Source: an uncultured Lachnospiraceae bacterium (GTDB lineage: Bacteria > Bacillota > Clostridia > Lachnospirales > Lachnospiraceae). Taken from it: 34,140 bases of DNA. Each line of letters opens with the position of its first letter. The stretch's first letter is position 1. Below are positions 13,900-22,768 of the stretch, piece by piece. The DNA is taken from positions 1 to 34,140 of the forward strand of contig CAMKMR010000001.1 of assembly GCA_946413945.1 (NCBI GenBank), written 5' to 3'. Both the position numbers and the translations under genes were made by a program. The notes below the pieces were generated by a model, which saw only the letters and a list, made by a program, of their open reading frames with translations, made no database searches and was not told where the DNA came from.

Positions 13900-14805
13900 A
13901 TGATTTATACGGTCACTTTTAATCCTTCTTTGGATTACATAGTTACTGTTGATAATTTCAGACTGGGACTTACTAATCGTACAACAACGGAGTTGATTCT
14001 TCCGGGTGGAAAGGGAATTAATGTTTCGATTGTCTTATCCAATCTTGGGGTGAAGAATACAGCTTTTTATTTCTCAGCTGGATTTATTGGCGATGAAATC
14101 ACAAGAAGAATAGAGGAAAGTGGTATTAATGCAGATTTCATTCGTGTTGAGGAAGGGAATTCAAGGATCAATCTCAAACTTAAGTCTATTGACGGAACGG
14201 AGATAAATGGTATTGGACCTCATATTACGAAGGAAAATGTTGAAGAACTGATGAGAAAACTGGATCAGGTAACAAGAGGAGATGTGCTTGTACTTGCGGG
14301 CAGCATACCTTCAATGATGCCGGATTCGATCTATAGTGACATAATGCAGAGACTTGAGAACAGAGGCGTAAAGATAGTAGTCGATGCAACCAGAGATCTT
14401 CTTCTTAATGTACTTAAATATAGACCATTCCTGATCAAGCCAAATAATCATGAACTTGGGGAGATTTTTGGTGTTGAGCTTAAGACAAGAGAGAGTGTCG
14501 TGCCTTATGCAAAGAAGTTACAGGAAATGGGAGCTAAGAATGTAGTTGTTTCAATGGCCGGTGAAGGGGCTGTATTGGTAGGATCGGATGGAACAATATC
14601 TATGCTTCCTGCTCCTAAGGGGAAGCTGGTCAACGGTGTTGGTGCAGGAGATTCTATGGTAGCTGGCTTTATAGCTGGCTGGCTTAGGGATGGAAATTTG
14701 GAAAATGCATTTAAATTTGGTATAGCAGCAGGGTCTGCAAGTGCTTTTTCAGAATTTCTTGCTACAAAAGAAGAGGTTGAAAGGGTATATGCAACGATAA
14801 ACTAA
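13900..14805 (+). CDS. fruK: 1-phosphofructokinase
   Basis: PfkB-family kinase that converts fructose-1-phosphate to fructose-1,6-bisphosphate in the cytoplasm. It has the TFNPSLDYIV start typical of the 1-phosphofructokinase/tagatose-6-phosphate kinase group, the GGKG substrate loop (36-39), KPNNHELGEIFG in the middle, and the anion-hole/catalytic GVGAGDSMVAG with base D251. The 301-residue length is normal. AAGGAGG before ATG is strong. It is 26 nt upstream of fruA, which supplies its substrate. Related sugar-phosphate kinases share the fold; the fruA neighbour decides the assignment. Confidence 0.93.
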   Translation: MIYTVTFNPSLDYIVTVDNFRLGLTNRTTTELILPGGKGINVSIVLSNLGVKNTAFYFSAGFIGDEITRRIEESGINADFIRVEEGNSRINLKLKSIDGTEINGIGPHITKENVEELMRKLDQVTRGDVLVLAGSIPSMMPDSIYSDIMQRLENRGVKIVVDATRDLLLNVLKYRPFLIKPNNHELGEIFGVELKTRESVVPYAKKLQEMGAKNVVVSMAGEGAVLVGSDGTISMLPAPKGKLVNGVGAGDSMVAGFIAGWLRDGNLENAFKFGIAAGSASAFSEFLATKEEVERVYATIN

Positions 14806-14831
14806 AAGATATGAAATAAGGAGGAGAAAAA

Positions 14832-16886
14832 ATGAGGATAACGGATCTTCTTGATGAAAGAAGTATAGACCTTAATGCGCGACCAAAGTCAAAGAACGAA
14901 GCGCTTGATCAGGCTGTAGAACTTATGGCTAAGAGTGGAAAGGTCAAGGATAAAGACGCATATAAGAAACTGGTATATGCAAGAGAGGAAGAAAGCACAA
15001 CAGGTGTTGGTGAAGGTATAGCAATACCTCATGGAAAAGGAGCTTGTGTTTCAAAGCCGGGACTTGCTGCTATGGTTATAAATGATGGAGTTGAATTCCA
15101 GGCTTTAGATGATGAACCGGTTGATCTTCTTTTCCTGATAGCTGCTCCAGATACAAAGGATAATGTACATCTTGATGTTCTTTCGAAACTTTCTATGATG
15201 CTTATGGATGAAGATTTTAGAGATAAGTTAAAAAATGCAAAGTCTCCAAAAGAATTCCTTAAGGTTATAGATGAGGCTGATGAAGAAAGAGCCAGTGTTG
15301 ATGAGAGTCTTAAGGCAGAAAGCACTTCATCTGGAATAAAGATCGTGGCTGTAACATCTTGTCCGACAGGTATAGCTCATACCTACATGGCTGCAGAGGG
15401 GCTTGAAAAAGCTGCAAAGAAAGCTGGAGTTGTTATTAAAGTTGAAACAAGAGGCTCATCAGGTGCAAAGAATGTACTTAGTGATGCTGATATCGAAGAT
15501 GCTGATTGCGTAATCGTTGCGGCGGATGCAAAGGTTCCAATGGGCAGATTTAAAGGAAAGAAGCTTATTCAGAGAAAGGTTGCTGACGGAATCAATAAGG
15601 CAGATGAACTTATAGAGATGGCAATAGCCGGAGACGCATCGGTCTTTAACGGCAGCTCAGAAGAAAGTGAAAAGGAAGAAGCAGAAAAGAAGGGTGGAGC
15701 ACATAATGTATATACCTGGCTTATGGCCGGCGTTTCACACATGCTTCCTCTTGTAGTTGGAGGCGGTATCCTTGTAGCGCTTGCATTCCTGGTCGATACT
15801 ATTGCAGGATATGGTGCGTCGGGAAGTGGAAATTTTGGATCTATCACACCTCTTGCTGCCTTACTTAAATATGTAGGCGGACTTGCAATGGGTCTTATGG
15901 TTCCGGTACTTGCAGGATATATTGCATATGCAATAGCAGACAGACCTGGCCTTGCAGTTGGTTTTGTAGGCGGACTCCTTGCTGCTAACGGAAATGCAGC
16001 TCTGTCAGGTTTTGTATTCAGTGATGGAGCAACTATTTCACTTGATGGAAAAGCTTTAGGGGCTTTCAGCAAGTTCCTTGCTGATCTTGGTTTCCAGCAT
16101 GATGGAGGCGGTGCAACAGTTTCAGGCTTCCTTGGAGGTATCGTAGCGGGATTCCTTGCTGGATTTATCGTTCTTGGATTACAGAAGCTTTGTTCAAAGA
16201 TGCCTGCAGCACTTGATGGTATCAAGCCAATGCTTATCTATCCACTTGTTGGTATGTTCTGCATTGCAGTACTTATGATATTTATATTTAACCCTCTTAT
16301 CGGATGGTTTAATACAGAACTTTCAGAAATGCTTACACAGCTTGGAAAGTCAAATGCACTTTGGGCTTTGGGTCTTGTGCTTGGAGCTATGATGGCTATA
16401 GATATGGGCGGTCCTATCAATAAAGCTGCGTATGTATTTGGTTCAGGTATGCTGGCACAGGCTGCCGGATCTTCGGATCCAAACTTCCAGAAGATAGCAT
16501 ATATTTCTATGGCAGCAGTTATGGTAGGTGGTATGTGTCCTCCTGTTGGTATTGCCCTTGCAAATCTTATCTTCCCTAAGAAGTTTACAAAAGCTGAAAG
16601 AGGAACCACAATCACAAACTTTATCATGGGTGCATCATTTATTACAGAGGGTGCTATTCCATTTGCGGCAGCAGATCCAGGACGTGTAATTCCTTGTACG
16701 CTTGTTGGTTCAGGTGTAGCCGGATTACTTGTTGCAGTATTTGAGTGCACACTTATGGCGCCTCATGGTGGGCTTTTCGTTGTTGCTACAATCGGAAATC
16801 CACTTCTTTATCTTGTGGCGTGGGCTGTTGGATCAGTTATTACAGCAGTCATGCTTGGGATTTTAAAAAAGAATGTTGAAGAGTAA
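14832..16886 (+). CDS. fruA: Fructose PTS transporter, EIIABC
   Basis: Imports fructose as fructose-1-phosphate. Domain order is IIA (about 1-150, phosphorylated His in IPHGKG, H67), IIB (about 165-265, phosphocysteine C177 in VTSCPTGIAHTYMAAE) and IIC (about 290-680, many membrane helices). A charged Ser/Glu/Lys linker separates IIB from IIC. The IIB motif and the IIC core (IDMGGPINKAA, GAIPFAAADP) are those of the fructose/mannitol family. The 684-residue length is normal for this single-chain form. AAGGAGGAGAAAA precedes the ATG. It is followed closely by ptsH. Confidence 0.96.
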   Translation: MRITDLLDERSIDLNARPKSKNEALDQAVELMAKSGKVKDKDAYKKLVYAREEESTTGVGEGIAIPHGKGACVSKPGLAAMVINDGVEFQALDDEPVDLLFLIAAPDTKDNVHLDVLSKLSMMLMDEDFRDKLKNAKSPKEFLKVIDEADEERASVDESLKAESTSSGIKIVAVTSCPTGIAHTYMAAEGLEKAAKKAGVVIKVETRGSSGAKNVLSDADIEDADCVIVAADAKVPMGRFKGKKLIQRKVADGINKADELIEMAIAGDASVFNGSSEESEKEEAEKKGGAHNVYTWLMAGVSHMLPLVVGGGILVALAFLVDTIAGYGASGSGNFGSITPLAALLKYVGGLAMGLMVPVLAGYIAYAIADRPGLAVGFVGGLLAANGNAALSGFVFSDGATISLDGKALGAFSKFLADLGFQHDGGGATVSGFLGGIVAGFLAGFIVLGLQKLCSKMPAALDGIKPMLIYPLVGMFCIAVLMIFIFNPLIGWFNTELSEMLTQLGKSNALWALGLVLGAMMAIDMGGPINKAAYVFGSGMLAQAAGSSDPNFQKIAYISMAAVMVGGMCPPVGIALANLIFPKKFTKAERGTTITNFIMGASFITEGAIPFAAADPGRVIPCTLVGSGVAGLLVAVFECTLMAPHGGLFVVATIGNPLLYLVAWAVGSVITAVMLGILKKNVEE

Positions 16887-16967
16887 TATTAAAGAGTCGC
16901 ATTAAAGCACAATAATAAACTGCAATATTTAAAGCGCGATATTGAATAAAGGAAAGGGACTGATAAT

Positions 16968-17225
16968 ATGATTAGTTTTGAATATGTTATTAAAGATGAA
17001 CATGGAATTCATGCAAGACCAGCTACAGATCTTTTCAAGATGACAAAGAATTATGACTGTACATTTACTGTTACTAAAGGCGATAAGACTGTGCCTTTTA
17101 AAGGGGTAATGGGTGTTATGTCTCTTGGGGCAAAACAGGGAGACGCAGTAACATTTACTTTTGATGGACCTGATGAAGCAGCGGCAAAAGAGGCTTTTGA
17201 AAAGTTCGTATCAGAAAATCTTTAA
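16968..17225 (+). CDS. ptsH: HPr-like phosphocarrier with Gly at position 46
   Basis: Carries phosphate from enzyme I to PTS permeases through His15, which sits in a normal EHGIHARPATDLF motif. The 85-residue length is normal. Gram-positive HPr usually has a regulatory serine at position 46, just before IMGVMSLG, which HPr kinase phosphorylates for catabolite repression. Here the sequence is FKGVMGVMSLG and residue 46 is glycine (GGG codon, 17103-17105). The protein should therefore serve transport but not the Ser46-P signalling route. It follows fruA by 81 nt and ends at a terminator, so it may be a fructose-dedicated HPr. AAGGAAAGG precedes the ATG. Confidence 0.93.
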   Translation: MISFEYVIKDEHGIHARPATDLFKMTKNYDCTFTVTKGDKTVPFKGVMGVMSLGAKQGDAVTFTFDGPDEAAAKEAFEKFVSENL

Positions 17226-17232
17226 ATTATAA

Positions 17233-17269
17233 AGGGCTGGAGCTATGTAACTTCAGCCCTGTTTGTTTT
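17233..17269 (+). terminator. Terminator after ptsH
   Basis: AGGGCTGGAG (17233-17242) pairs with CTTCAGCCCT (17251-17260), with one G-U pair, followed by GTTTGTTTT. It separates fruKA-ptsH from ptsI. Confidence 0.85.
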
Positions 17270-17337
17270 ATAATGGGTGTAATAGCGACATTTTAAAGTA
17301 TGGAACTATGTGCACTTTTTGAGGAAAGGAGAATGAT

Positions 17338-18993
17338 ATGAAGATTTTTAGCGGAAAAGCGGTCTTTGGCGGAGTGGCTATTGGCAGGATCTCGATATAT
17401 AAAAAAGATGAACAACAGGTTAAAAGAATAAAAGTAGCTGATGTAGAGGCGGAAATAAATAGATATCATGAGGCAAAAAATACTGCTATAGAGCAGTTGG
17501 AGAAGCTTCATGAGAAAGCTGTAAAAGAAGTTGGTGAAGCCAGCGCAGAAATTTTTGAGGCTCACCAGATGATGCTTGATGACGGTGACTATATAGATTC
17601 GGTAGAAAATATAATACGTACCCAGGAAGTAAATGCTGAATATGCGGTTGCGATAACAGGGGATAATTTTTCTGAAATGTTTGCAAATATGGATGATGAG
17701 TATTTCAGAGGAAGAGCAGCTGACGTTAAGGATATCTCAGAAAGGGTTGTAAAGATCCTTATGGGAGATGAATCTGGAAGTATTGAATCGGATGAACCGG
17801 TCATTATCGTTGCAGATGATCTTGCCCCATCTGAGACGGTACAGCTGGATAAGGATAAGATCCTTTCTTTTGTCACAGTGCATGGGTCAGCTAATTCGCA
17901 TACAGCTATACTTGCGAAAACTATGAGTATACCGGCTATGATAGGAACGGATATTCCATTAGATGACAGTGTTGATGGAAAGATGGCTATTGTTGATGGA
18001 TTCGAAGGAAAAGTGTATGTTGAACCTGATGAAGACACACTTGAAGCTAAGAAGAAGATCGTCATAGAAGAGCAGAATAAGAAGGCTCTTTTAGAAGAGC
18101 TTAGAGGAAAGGATAATGTGACTCGGGACGGTCAACATATCAACCTCTACGCTAATATAGGAAATTCTAAGGATCTGGCTCTGGTCATGAAAAATGATGC
18201 TAATGGCATCGGTCTTTTTAGATCGGAGTTTATATATCTTGGATCGGATCATTATCCAACAGAGTCTGAACAGTTTGCTATCTATAAGCAGGTGGCAGAA
18301 ACAATGGCTGGTAAGAAGGTTATAATAAGAACTCTGGATATTGGAGCGGATAAGCAGGCGGACTATTTTGAGCTGCCAGAAGAGGAAAATCCTGCTATGG
18401 GTCTTAGAGCGATAAGAATCTGCCTTACAAGGCCAGAAATCTTTAAGACTCAGCTTAGAGCTATACTTCGCGCCAGTGCATTTGGGAAGATATCTATCAT
18501 GTATCCTATGATAATTTCAGTTAATGAAGTTAGAGAGATAAAGGCTATCATGGCTGAGGTCAAAGCAGAACTTGATTCTGAAGGCGTGGCATATGATAAA
18601 GATATTGAAGAAGGAATAATGATAGAGACGCCTGCGGCAGTAATGATTGCAGAGGAACTTGCCAGGGAAGTGGATTTCTTTAGTGTAGGTACGAATGATC
18701 TGACCCAGTATACACTTGCTATAGATCGTCAGAACCAGTCTATGGATAAATTCTATGATCCGCATCATCCGGCTATTGTAAAGATGCTTAAGATCATAAT
18801 TGATAGCGCTCATAAGTATGGTAAATGGGCAGGAATCTGTGGAGAACTCGGGGCGGATCTTAGTCTTACAAAGGAATTTCTTGCAATGGGATTTGATGAG
18901 CTTTCTGTTTCGCCGGGAAGAATCCTTCCGATCAGAAAGATAGTTCTTGAAACAAATGTGGCTGAGTATAAAAAGGAGAAAGGATTGCAGTAA
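17338..18993 (+). CDS. ptsI: PTS enzyme I (phosphoenolpyruvate-protein phosphotransferase)
   Basis: Autophosphorylates with PEP and passes phosphate to HPr. The N-terminal HPr-binding and swivel domains carry the active His188 in HGSANSHTAILA. The C-terminal TIM-barrel PEP domain has GIGLFRSEFIYLG, the RTLDIGADKQ stretch, IMIETPAAV, the FSVGTNDLTQYTLAIDR signature and the GICGELGAD segment with the catalytic Cys. The 551-residue length is slightly short of the usual 570 or so, with no motif missing. GAAAGGAG precedes the ATG. A TATAAT at 17269-17274 could be its -10 element. Two bases separate its stop from the regulator gene downstream. Confidence 0.96.
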   Translation: MKIFSGKAVFGGVAIGRISIYKKDEQQVKRIKVADVEAEINRYHEAKNTAIEQLEKLHEKAVKEVGEASAEIFEAHQMMLDDGDYIDSVENIIRTQEVNAEYAVAITGDNFSEMFANMDDEYFRGRAADVKDISERVVKILMGDESGSIESDEPVIIVADDLAPSETVQLDKDKILSFVTVHGSANSHTAILAKTMSIPAMIGTDIPLDDSVDGKMAIVDGFEGKVYVEPDEDTLEAKKKIVIEEQNKKALLEELRGKDNVTRDGQHINLYANIGNSKDLALVMKNDANGIGLFRSEFIYLGSDHYPTESEQFAIYKQVAETMAGKKVIIRTLDIGADKQADYFELPEEENPAMGLRAIRICLTRPEIFKTQLRAILRASAFGKISIMYPMIISVNEVREIKAIMAEVKAELDSEGVAYDKDIEEGIMIETPAAVMIAEELAREVDFFSVGTNDLTQYTLAIDRQNQSMDKFYDPHHPAIVKMLKIIIDSAHKYGKWAGICGELGADLSLTKEFLAMGFDELSVSPGRILPIRKIVLETNVAEYKKEKGLQ

Positions 18994-18995
18994 TT

Positions 18996-19745
18996 ATGCT
19001 ATCTGAAAAACGTAGAAGCGACATACTTAAAATAGTAGGACAGAAAAAAAGCGTTACGATTCAGGAATTAAGAGTTGAACTGGATGCTTCGGAATCAACA
19101 ATAAGAAGAGATATCACAGCCCTTAGCAAAGAAGGGAAACTTATAAAGGTTTTTGGCGGAGCGATAGCTGTTGAAGGTGCGCCATCTTCCAGAGAACTTA
19201 CTGTTGTTCAGAAGGAAACGATTAATAAACAGGAAAAACTCAGAATAGCCAGATATGCAGCATCACTTATAGGACCAGGTGATTATGTGTATATAGATTC
19301 AGGTACTTCTACTGGATATATGCTTGAGTTCATTAAGGAAAAGGATGCTACATATGTTACAAATGCAGTAGCACATGCCAAGACACTGGCTTTAAAGGGA
19401 CTTAAGGTTCTTCTTATTGGTGGAGAACTGAAGGAAACAACAGAAGCAATCGTAGGCGCGGATGCGATACTTCATATTCAGAAGTATCATTTTTCTAAAG
19501 GCTTTTTTGGAACCAATGGAATAAGCGCAAAACTTGGATTTACAACACCTGACGTCAGAGAAGCGCTTATTAAGAGGGTTGCTGTGCAGAATACCCAGCT
19601 TGGACAAAGGTATATTCTTGCAGATTCGGAAAAGTTTGGATTTGTTAGTTCGGTAACATTTGCTGATTTTGATGGGACTGTAACACTTACAGACAGACAG
19701 CCTGATGAGTCATTCTATAAAAAAATGGAAATTCGTGTTGTTTAA
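18996..19745 (+). CDS. fruR: DeoR-family transcriptional regulator (likely fructose operon repressor)
   Basis: An N-terminal winged helix-turn-helix (about 1-57, with LRVELDASESTIRRDITALSK and the GKLIKVFGGA wing) is followed by the DeoR sensor domain (DYVYIDSGTST, LIGGELKETTEAIVG, GFTTPDVREA), which binds a sugar phosphate. The 249-residue length is normal. It starts 2 nt after ptsI and is co-transcribed. In characterised fru systems such regulators respond to fructose-1-phosphate; that role here is inferred from the neighbours. Its operators may be the GGTCATA-containing repeats before fruK and fba. Confidence 0.88.
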   Translation: MLSEKRRSDILKIVGQKKSVTIQELRVELDASESTIRRDITALSKEGKLIKVFGGAIAVEGAPSSRELTVVQKETINKQEKLRIARYAASLIGPGDYVYIDSGTSTGYMLEFIKEKDATYVTNAVAHAKTLALKGLKVLLIGGELKETTEAIVGADAILHIQKYHFSKGFFGTNGISAKLGFTTPDVREALIKRVAVQNTQLGQRYILADSEKFGFVSSVTFADFDGTVTLTDRQPDESFYKKMEIRVV

Positions 19746-19779
19746 TCTTAGGTCATGTAATATAATGGCTATGGTCATA
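19738..19779 (+). promoter_or_regulatory. fba promoter with flanking GGTCAT repeats
   Basis: TTGTTT (19738-19743), a 17-nt spacer and TATAAT (19761-19766). GGTCAT occurs in the spacer (19751-19756) and, as GGTCATA, at about the transcription start (19773-19779). The placement suits a repressor site, and the motif matches the inverted repeats at fruK. Confidence 0.5.
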
Positions 19780-19846
19780 GATGTGCTTAGTAAGTTCATT
19801 TATTGTTAATTATTAAAATGTAAATATATTTACGGAGGTAAAAATA

Positions 19847-20713
19847 ATGTTAGTATCAGCAGAGAAGATGCTTAAGGATGCCGTTGCAGGACACTACGCA
19901 GTAGCTCAGTTCAACATCAACAACCTTGAGTGGACAAAGTCAATCTTACTTGAGTGCCAGGAACTTCAGGCACCAGTTATCCTTGGTGTTTCAGAAGGTG
20001 CTGGAAAGTACATGACAGGTTATAAGACAGTTGCTGCTATGGTTAAGGCTATGGTTGAGTCTCTTGGAATCACAGTTCCTGTAGCTCTTCACCTTGATCA
20101 TGGTTCATATGAAGGAGCTAAGGCTTGTATCGAAGCTGGTTTCTCTTCAATCATGTTCGATGGTTCTTCACTTCCAATCGAAGAGAACATCGAGAAGACA
20201 AAAGAACTTATCGCTATCTGCAAGGAAAAGGGAATCTCTCTTGAAGCAGAAGTTGGTGGTATCGGTGGAGAAGAAGATGGCGTAGTTTCAACAGGTGAGT
20301 GCGCTGATCCTCAGGAATGTAAGGAAGTTAACGATCTTGGCCCTACAATGCTTGCTTGTGGTATTGGTAACATCCATGGTAAGTATCCAGAAAACTGGGC
20401 AGGTCTTCAGTTCGATGTTCTTTCAAACATCAAGGCAGTTACAGGTGATACTCCACTCGTTCTTCACGGTGGTTCAGGAATCCCTGATGAGCAGATCAAG
20501 AAAGCTATCGATATGGGTGTAGCTAAGGTAAATGTTAATACAGAGTGCCAGCTCGTGTTCGCAGCAGCTACAAGAAAGTATATTGAAGAAGGCAAAGATC
20601 AGCAGGGTAAGGGTTACGATCCTCGTAAGCTTCTTGCACCTGGTGCTCAGGCTATCAGAGATGAAGTTAAGAACAGACTTGAAGTTTTCGGTTCAATCGG
20701 AAAAGCTAACTAG
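19847..20713 (+). CDS. fba: Fructose-1,6-bisphosphate aldolase, class II
   Basis: Zinc-dependent glycolytic enzyme that cleaves fructose-1,6-bisphosphate into two triose phosphates. The zinc/active-site motif HLDHGS is at 82-87; SLEAEVGGIGGEEDG, GNIHGKYP and LVLHGGSGIPDEQIKKAI carry the other metal and phosphate contacts. The 288-residue length suits the class IIB form. Codon use is strongly biased (CTT, GCT, AAG, ATC), more so than its neighbours, indicating high expression. ACGGAGG precedes the ATG, after a perfect palindrome GTAAATATATTTAC (19820-19833). It has its own promoter and terminator. Confidence 0.97.
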   Translation: MLVSAEKMLKDAVAGHYAVAQFNINNLEWTKSILLECQELQAPVILGVSEGAGKYMTGYKTVAAMVKAMVESLGITVPVALHLDHGSYEGAKACIEAGFSSIMFDGSSLPIEENIEKTKELIAICKEKGISLEAEVGGIGGEEDGVVSTGECADPQECKEVNDLGPTMLACGIGNIHGKYPENWAGLQFDVLSNIKAVTGDTPLVLHGGSGIPDEQIKKAIDMGVAKVNVNTECQLVFAAATRKYIEEGKDQQGKGYDPRKLLAPGAQAIRDEVKNRLEVFGSIGKAN

Positions 20714-20737
20714 TTTTTAAACTGATATGATTATTTG

Positions 20738-20769
20738 GAGAGATGCAGTTTTATGTGTCTCTCTTTTTT
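20738..20769 (+). terminator. fba terminator
   Basis: GAGAGA (20738-20743) pairs with TCTCTC (20758-20763), extended inward by wobble pairs, followed by TTTTTTA. Confidence 0.8.
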
Positions 20770-20875
20770 ATTTAGATTACTACTGACAATGTGGGCTATA
20801 GAGCTGGAAAATATATGGAAACCTGATAATGCAAAATGCTGATAACTGATTGGGGCTGATTGGGTTATAAAAATG

Positions 20876-20904
20876 TTGACAGGAAACTTTTTGGGGGATA
20901 AAAT
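20876..20904 (+). promoter_or_regulatory. Promoter of the ABC transporter block
   Basis: Consensus TTGACA at 20876-20881, a 17-nt spacer and TAAAAT at 20899-20904. It precedes the frameshifted small gene and the following transporter genes. The rest of the 20770-20949 stretch shows nothing recognisable. Confidence 0.7.
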
Positions 20905-20949
20905 GAAAATGTGAACAAAATGTGTTCTAAATGAAAGAGGAGGAAGGTT

Positions 20950-21148
20950 ATGAAAAAAAGATTTTTTCTGTTACTTTATTAATTGTTCTCGTGTTCTCAT
21001 TTGCGTTTCCGGTATGTGCTGCGACGCATAGATATAGTAGAGATATTGTTATGCAAAGTTAGTGGTTAGGGATAATGCTATGAGCGTTCATTCGTTAAAA
21101 TATTCTAATGGGGCGCCAGTGGGCGTGACTAAGAGGTTGTATAGGTAA
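20950..21148 (+). pseudogene. Frameshifted small secreted-protein gene
   Basis: A strong ribosome site (AGAGGAGGAAGG) precedes ATG at 20950, but the frame ends after ten codons. Shifting by one base in the A7 run (20953-20959) opens a clear signal peptide (KIFSVTLLIVLVFSFAFP, then VCAA and THRYSRDIVMQS). A second shift leads into KLVVRDNAMSVHSLKYSNGA and PVGVTKRLYR, ending TAA at 21146-21148. The ancestral product would be a secreted protein of about 65 residues. Polymerase slippage or phase variation at the A-run could restore the first shift but not the second. The family is not recognised; the adjacent exporter-like ABC genes suggest a former secreted-peptide partner. Confidence 0.6.
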
Positions 21149-21163
21149 TAAAAGGCATTTGAA

Positions 21164-21667
21164 ATGAAAAAAAAGATAATTTTATGCAGTGTTATTTTAA
21201 TAATAGCTTTGATTGCGTTTTACCTGACCAGATCTGAATGGAAAAATTTTTCTGGTTCTGATGGGCACTTTAGTAAGGAAACCTATTTGGAGTACGGTTA
21301 TAGTGAAGTTAGACTGGGACCGAATTATAAGATGAAAATTTCATGTATCATAAATTCCGGCAAAACTAAACTTCAAATTGCAAAAGGTGATGCGGATATA
21401 GTGCCTTCAGATTTTGAAAAGAATATTGTTTTCGAAAAAGAGTTTGATGAGAGCTTTGATGAATGGGTTATTACGCCAGAGTCAGGGCTTGAAGAAGGGA
21501 ATTATGTTGTACATTGGGAATTAGAAGGCGATGATATTGATATTATCATGAAGGAAGATAGATATAAGAAAATCTATAATTATCAAGTAGTGTGGGATGA
21601 TATTAAAGAGTTTTATTGTTTAAATATACAGCATAAAGAAATGTACATAAGTGATCTATATAAATAA
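21164..21667 (+). CDS. Unknown membrane-anchored extracytoplasmic protein
   Basis: A 167-residue protein with a basic start and one hydrophobic helix (about 4-21, KIILCSVILIIALIAFYL) that serves as signal anchor. There is no lipobox cysteine in the usual position. The remaining 145 residues are polar and acidic with alternating hydrophobics, suggesting a beta-rich domain outside the cell. No family is recognised. It lies between the decayed secreted peptide and the permease pair, with short gaps (15 and 23 nt), so it is probably part of the same transporter operon. The ribosome site is weak (AAAAGG). Confidence 0.75.
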   Translation: MKKKIILCSVILIIALIAFYLTRSEWKNFSGSDGHFSKETYLEYGYSEVRLGPNYKMKISCIINSGKTKLQIAKGDADIVPSDFEKNIVFEKEFDESFDEWVITPESGLEEGNYVVHWELEGDDIDIIMKEDRYKKIYNYQVVWDDIKEFYCLNIQHKEMYISDLYK

Positions 21668-21690
21668 TGTATTGAAGATGCGGAAAGGAA

Positions 21691-22761
21691 ATGGATGATA
21701 AAGTGATATATATAAAAAAAATATTTAGATATCGCTTCTCGTCGCTTTGTATTTTGATCTGTATTATTTTTTCATGTATAGGAATGTATTTTGGCGTGGT
21801 TTTTACCAGAAATGCATTGTATGAAATGAAAGATAATGAAAAATTTGGATACAACTCTGAAACCAATTTCGGGGTTGTATCTGATTTTTTTTTCGATGAT
21901 TTAGAGAAAATAAGTGATAAAAAAGTAAATCTTTTAGTGACAGGGTTAGAGATCATAAATGATACAAGTAATAAGACTCTTCTGGTTGATTGTATAATCA
22001 GTATATATGACAGTAAACTACCGGTAAGTAATGAAATATTAAAAGAAGGTCTAGGTAAAAAGGCTGTTGTTTTAGGAAGAAATAATGAAAAAAATATCAT
22101 TGAAGAAAATGGGGAAAAATATTATCTTGTTTTTGGGGAAAAATATAAGGTATTGGCATTCCTCGAAACAACTGATAGTGGTATTTATGATGATTCTACA
22201 TTTATTTTTTATAATCCACATATAGCAAATTATATAAAACAAAGTCTGAGTGACGGACAGCAGATCAATCTTTGCCTAGAAAGTGATGTCGTTGATACAG
22301 GCAAGGTCTATCAGGAGATGTTTAGTGGAAAAAATGCTTTTTTGGATGTTTCAACTTCTTTTACTAAAGATACAAATAAACCATTTATGTATGAGAATTG
22401 GATTGCGATACTGATCGTGATTTTTTGCAATATCAATATTGCATTTATGACTAAGTTCTGGATCGATCAGAGAAAAGAAGAGATAGGAATATTATCTATT
22501 TTTGGTTACAGTAAAAAAATGATAAGAAAAAAGATATTATATGAGTTTCTTTTTCTTATTGTTTTAGGTGATTTAATATCAGTTTTTTTGATCTTATTAA
22601 TCTATAAACTTATTACTGAACTGATCATCGATTATCACCTGTATTTTAATTTGAAAAATTTTATATATACATTACTTGCAATAGTCGCAGTAGCTACAGG
22701 AGTTTTTCTGCCAGTTCTTGAGAAATTCTTGAGGATGAAATTTAAGGAGTTTAAAAGGTGA
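21691..22761 (+). CDS. ABC transporter permease, FtsX/MacB-like (first)
   Basis: A 356-residue protein with one N-terminal membrane helix (about 18-40), an extracytoplasmic domain of about 190 residues, and three C-terminal helices (about 236-258, 285-312, 328-348). This is the four-helix plan of MacB/FtsX-type mechanotransmission permeases. The coupling segment RKEEIGILSIFGYSKKMIRKK after the second helix is typical of the FtsX domain. It lies 7 nt upstream of a second permease of the same plan, and the ATPase follows, so the two probably form a heterodimer. Substrate unknown; these systems often act on peptides or cell-envelope targets. Coding is very AT-rich (ATA, TTA, AAA), unlike the flanks. 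Confidence 0.85.
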   Translation: MDDKVIYIKKIFRYRFSSLCILICIIFSCIGMYFGVVFTRNALYEMKDNEKFGYNSETNFGVVSDFFFDDLEKISDKKVNLLVTGLEIINDTSNKTLLVDCIISIYDSKLPVSNEILKEGLGKKAVVLGRNNEKNIIEENGEKYYLVFGEKYKVLAFLETTDSGIYDDSTFIFYNPHIANYIKQSLSDGQQINLCLESDVVDTGKVYQEMFSGKNAFLDVSTSFTKDTNKPFMYENWIAILIVIFCNINIAFMTKFWIDQRKEEIGILSIFGYSKKMIRKKILYEFLFLIVLGDLISVFLILLIYKLITELIIDYHLYFNLKNFIYTLLAIVAVATGVFLPVLEKFLRMKFKEFKR

Positions 22762-22768
22762 TTGATAA

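Noticed and set aside
15569..16225. 218-aa minus-strand reading frame
   Set aside because: Antisense to the fruA IIB/IIC region; the Pro/Ala/Ser-rich composition is that of a shadow frame, and it has no ribosome site.
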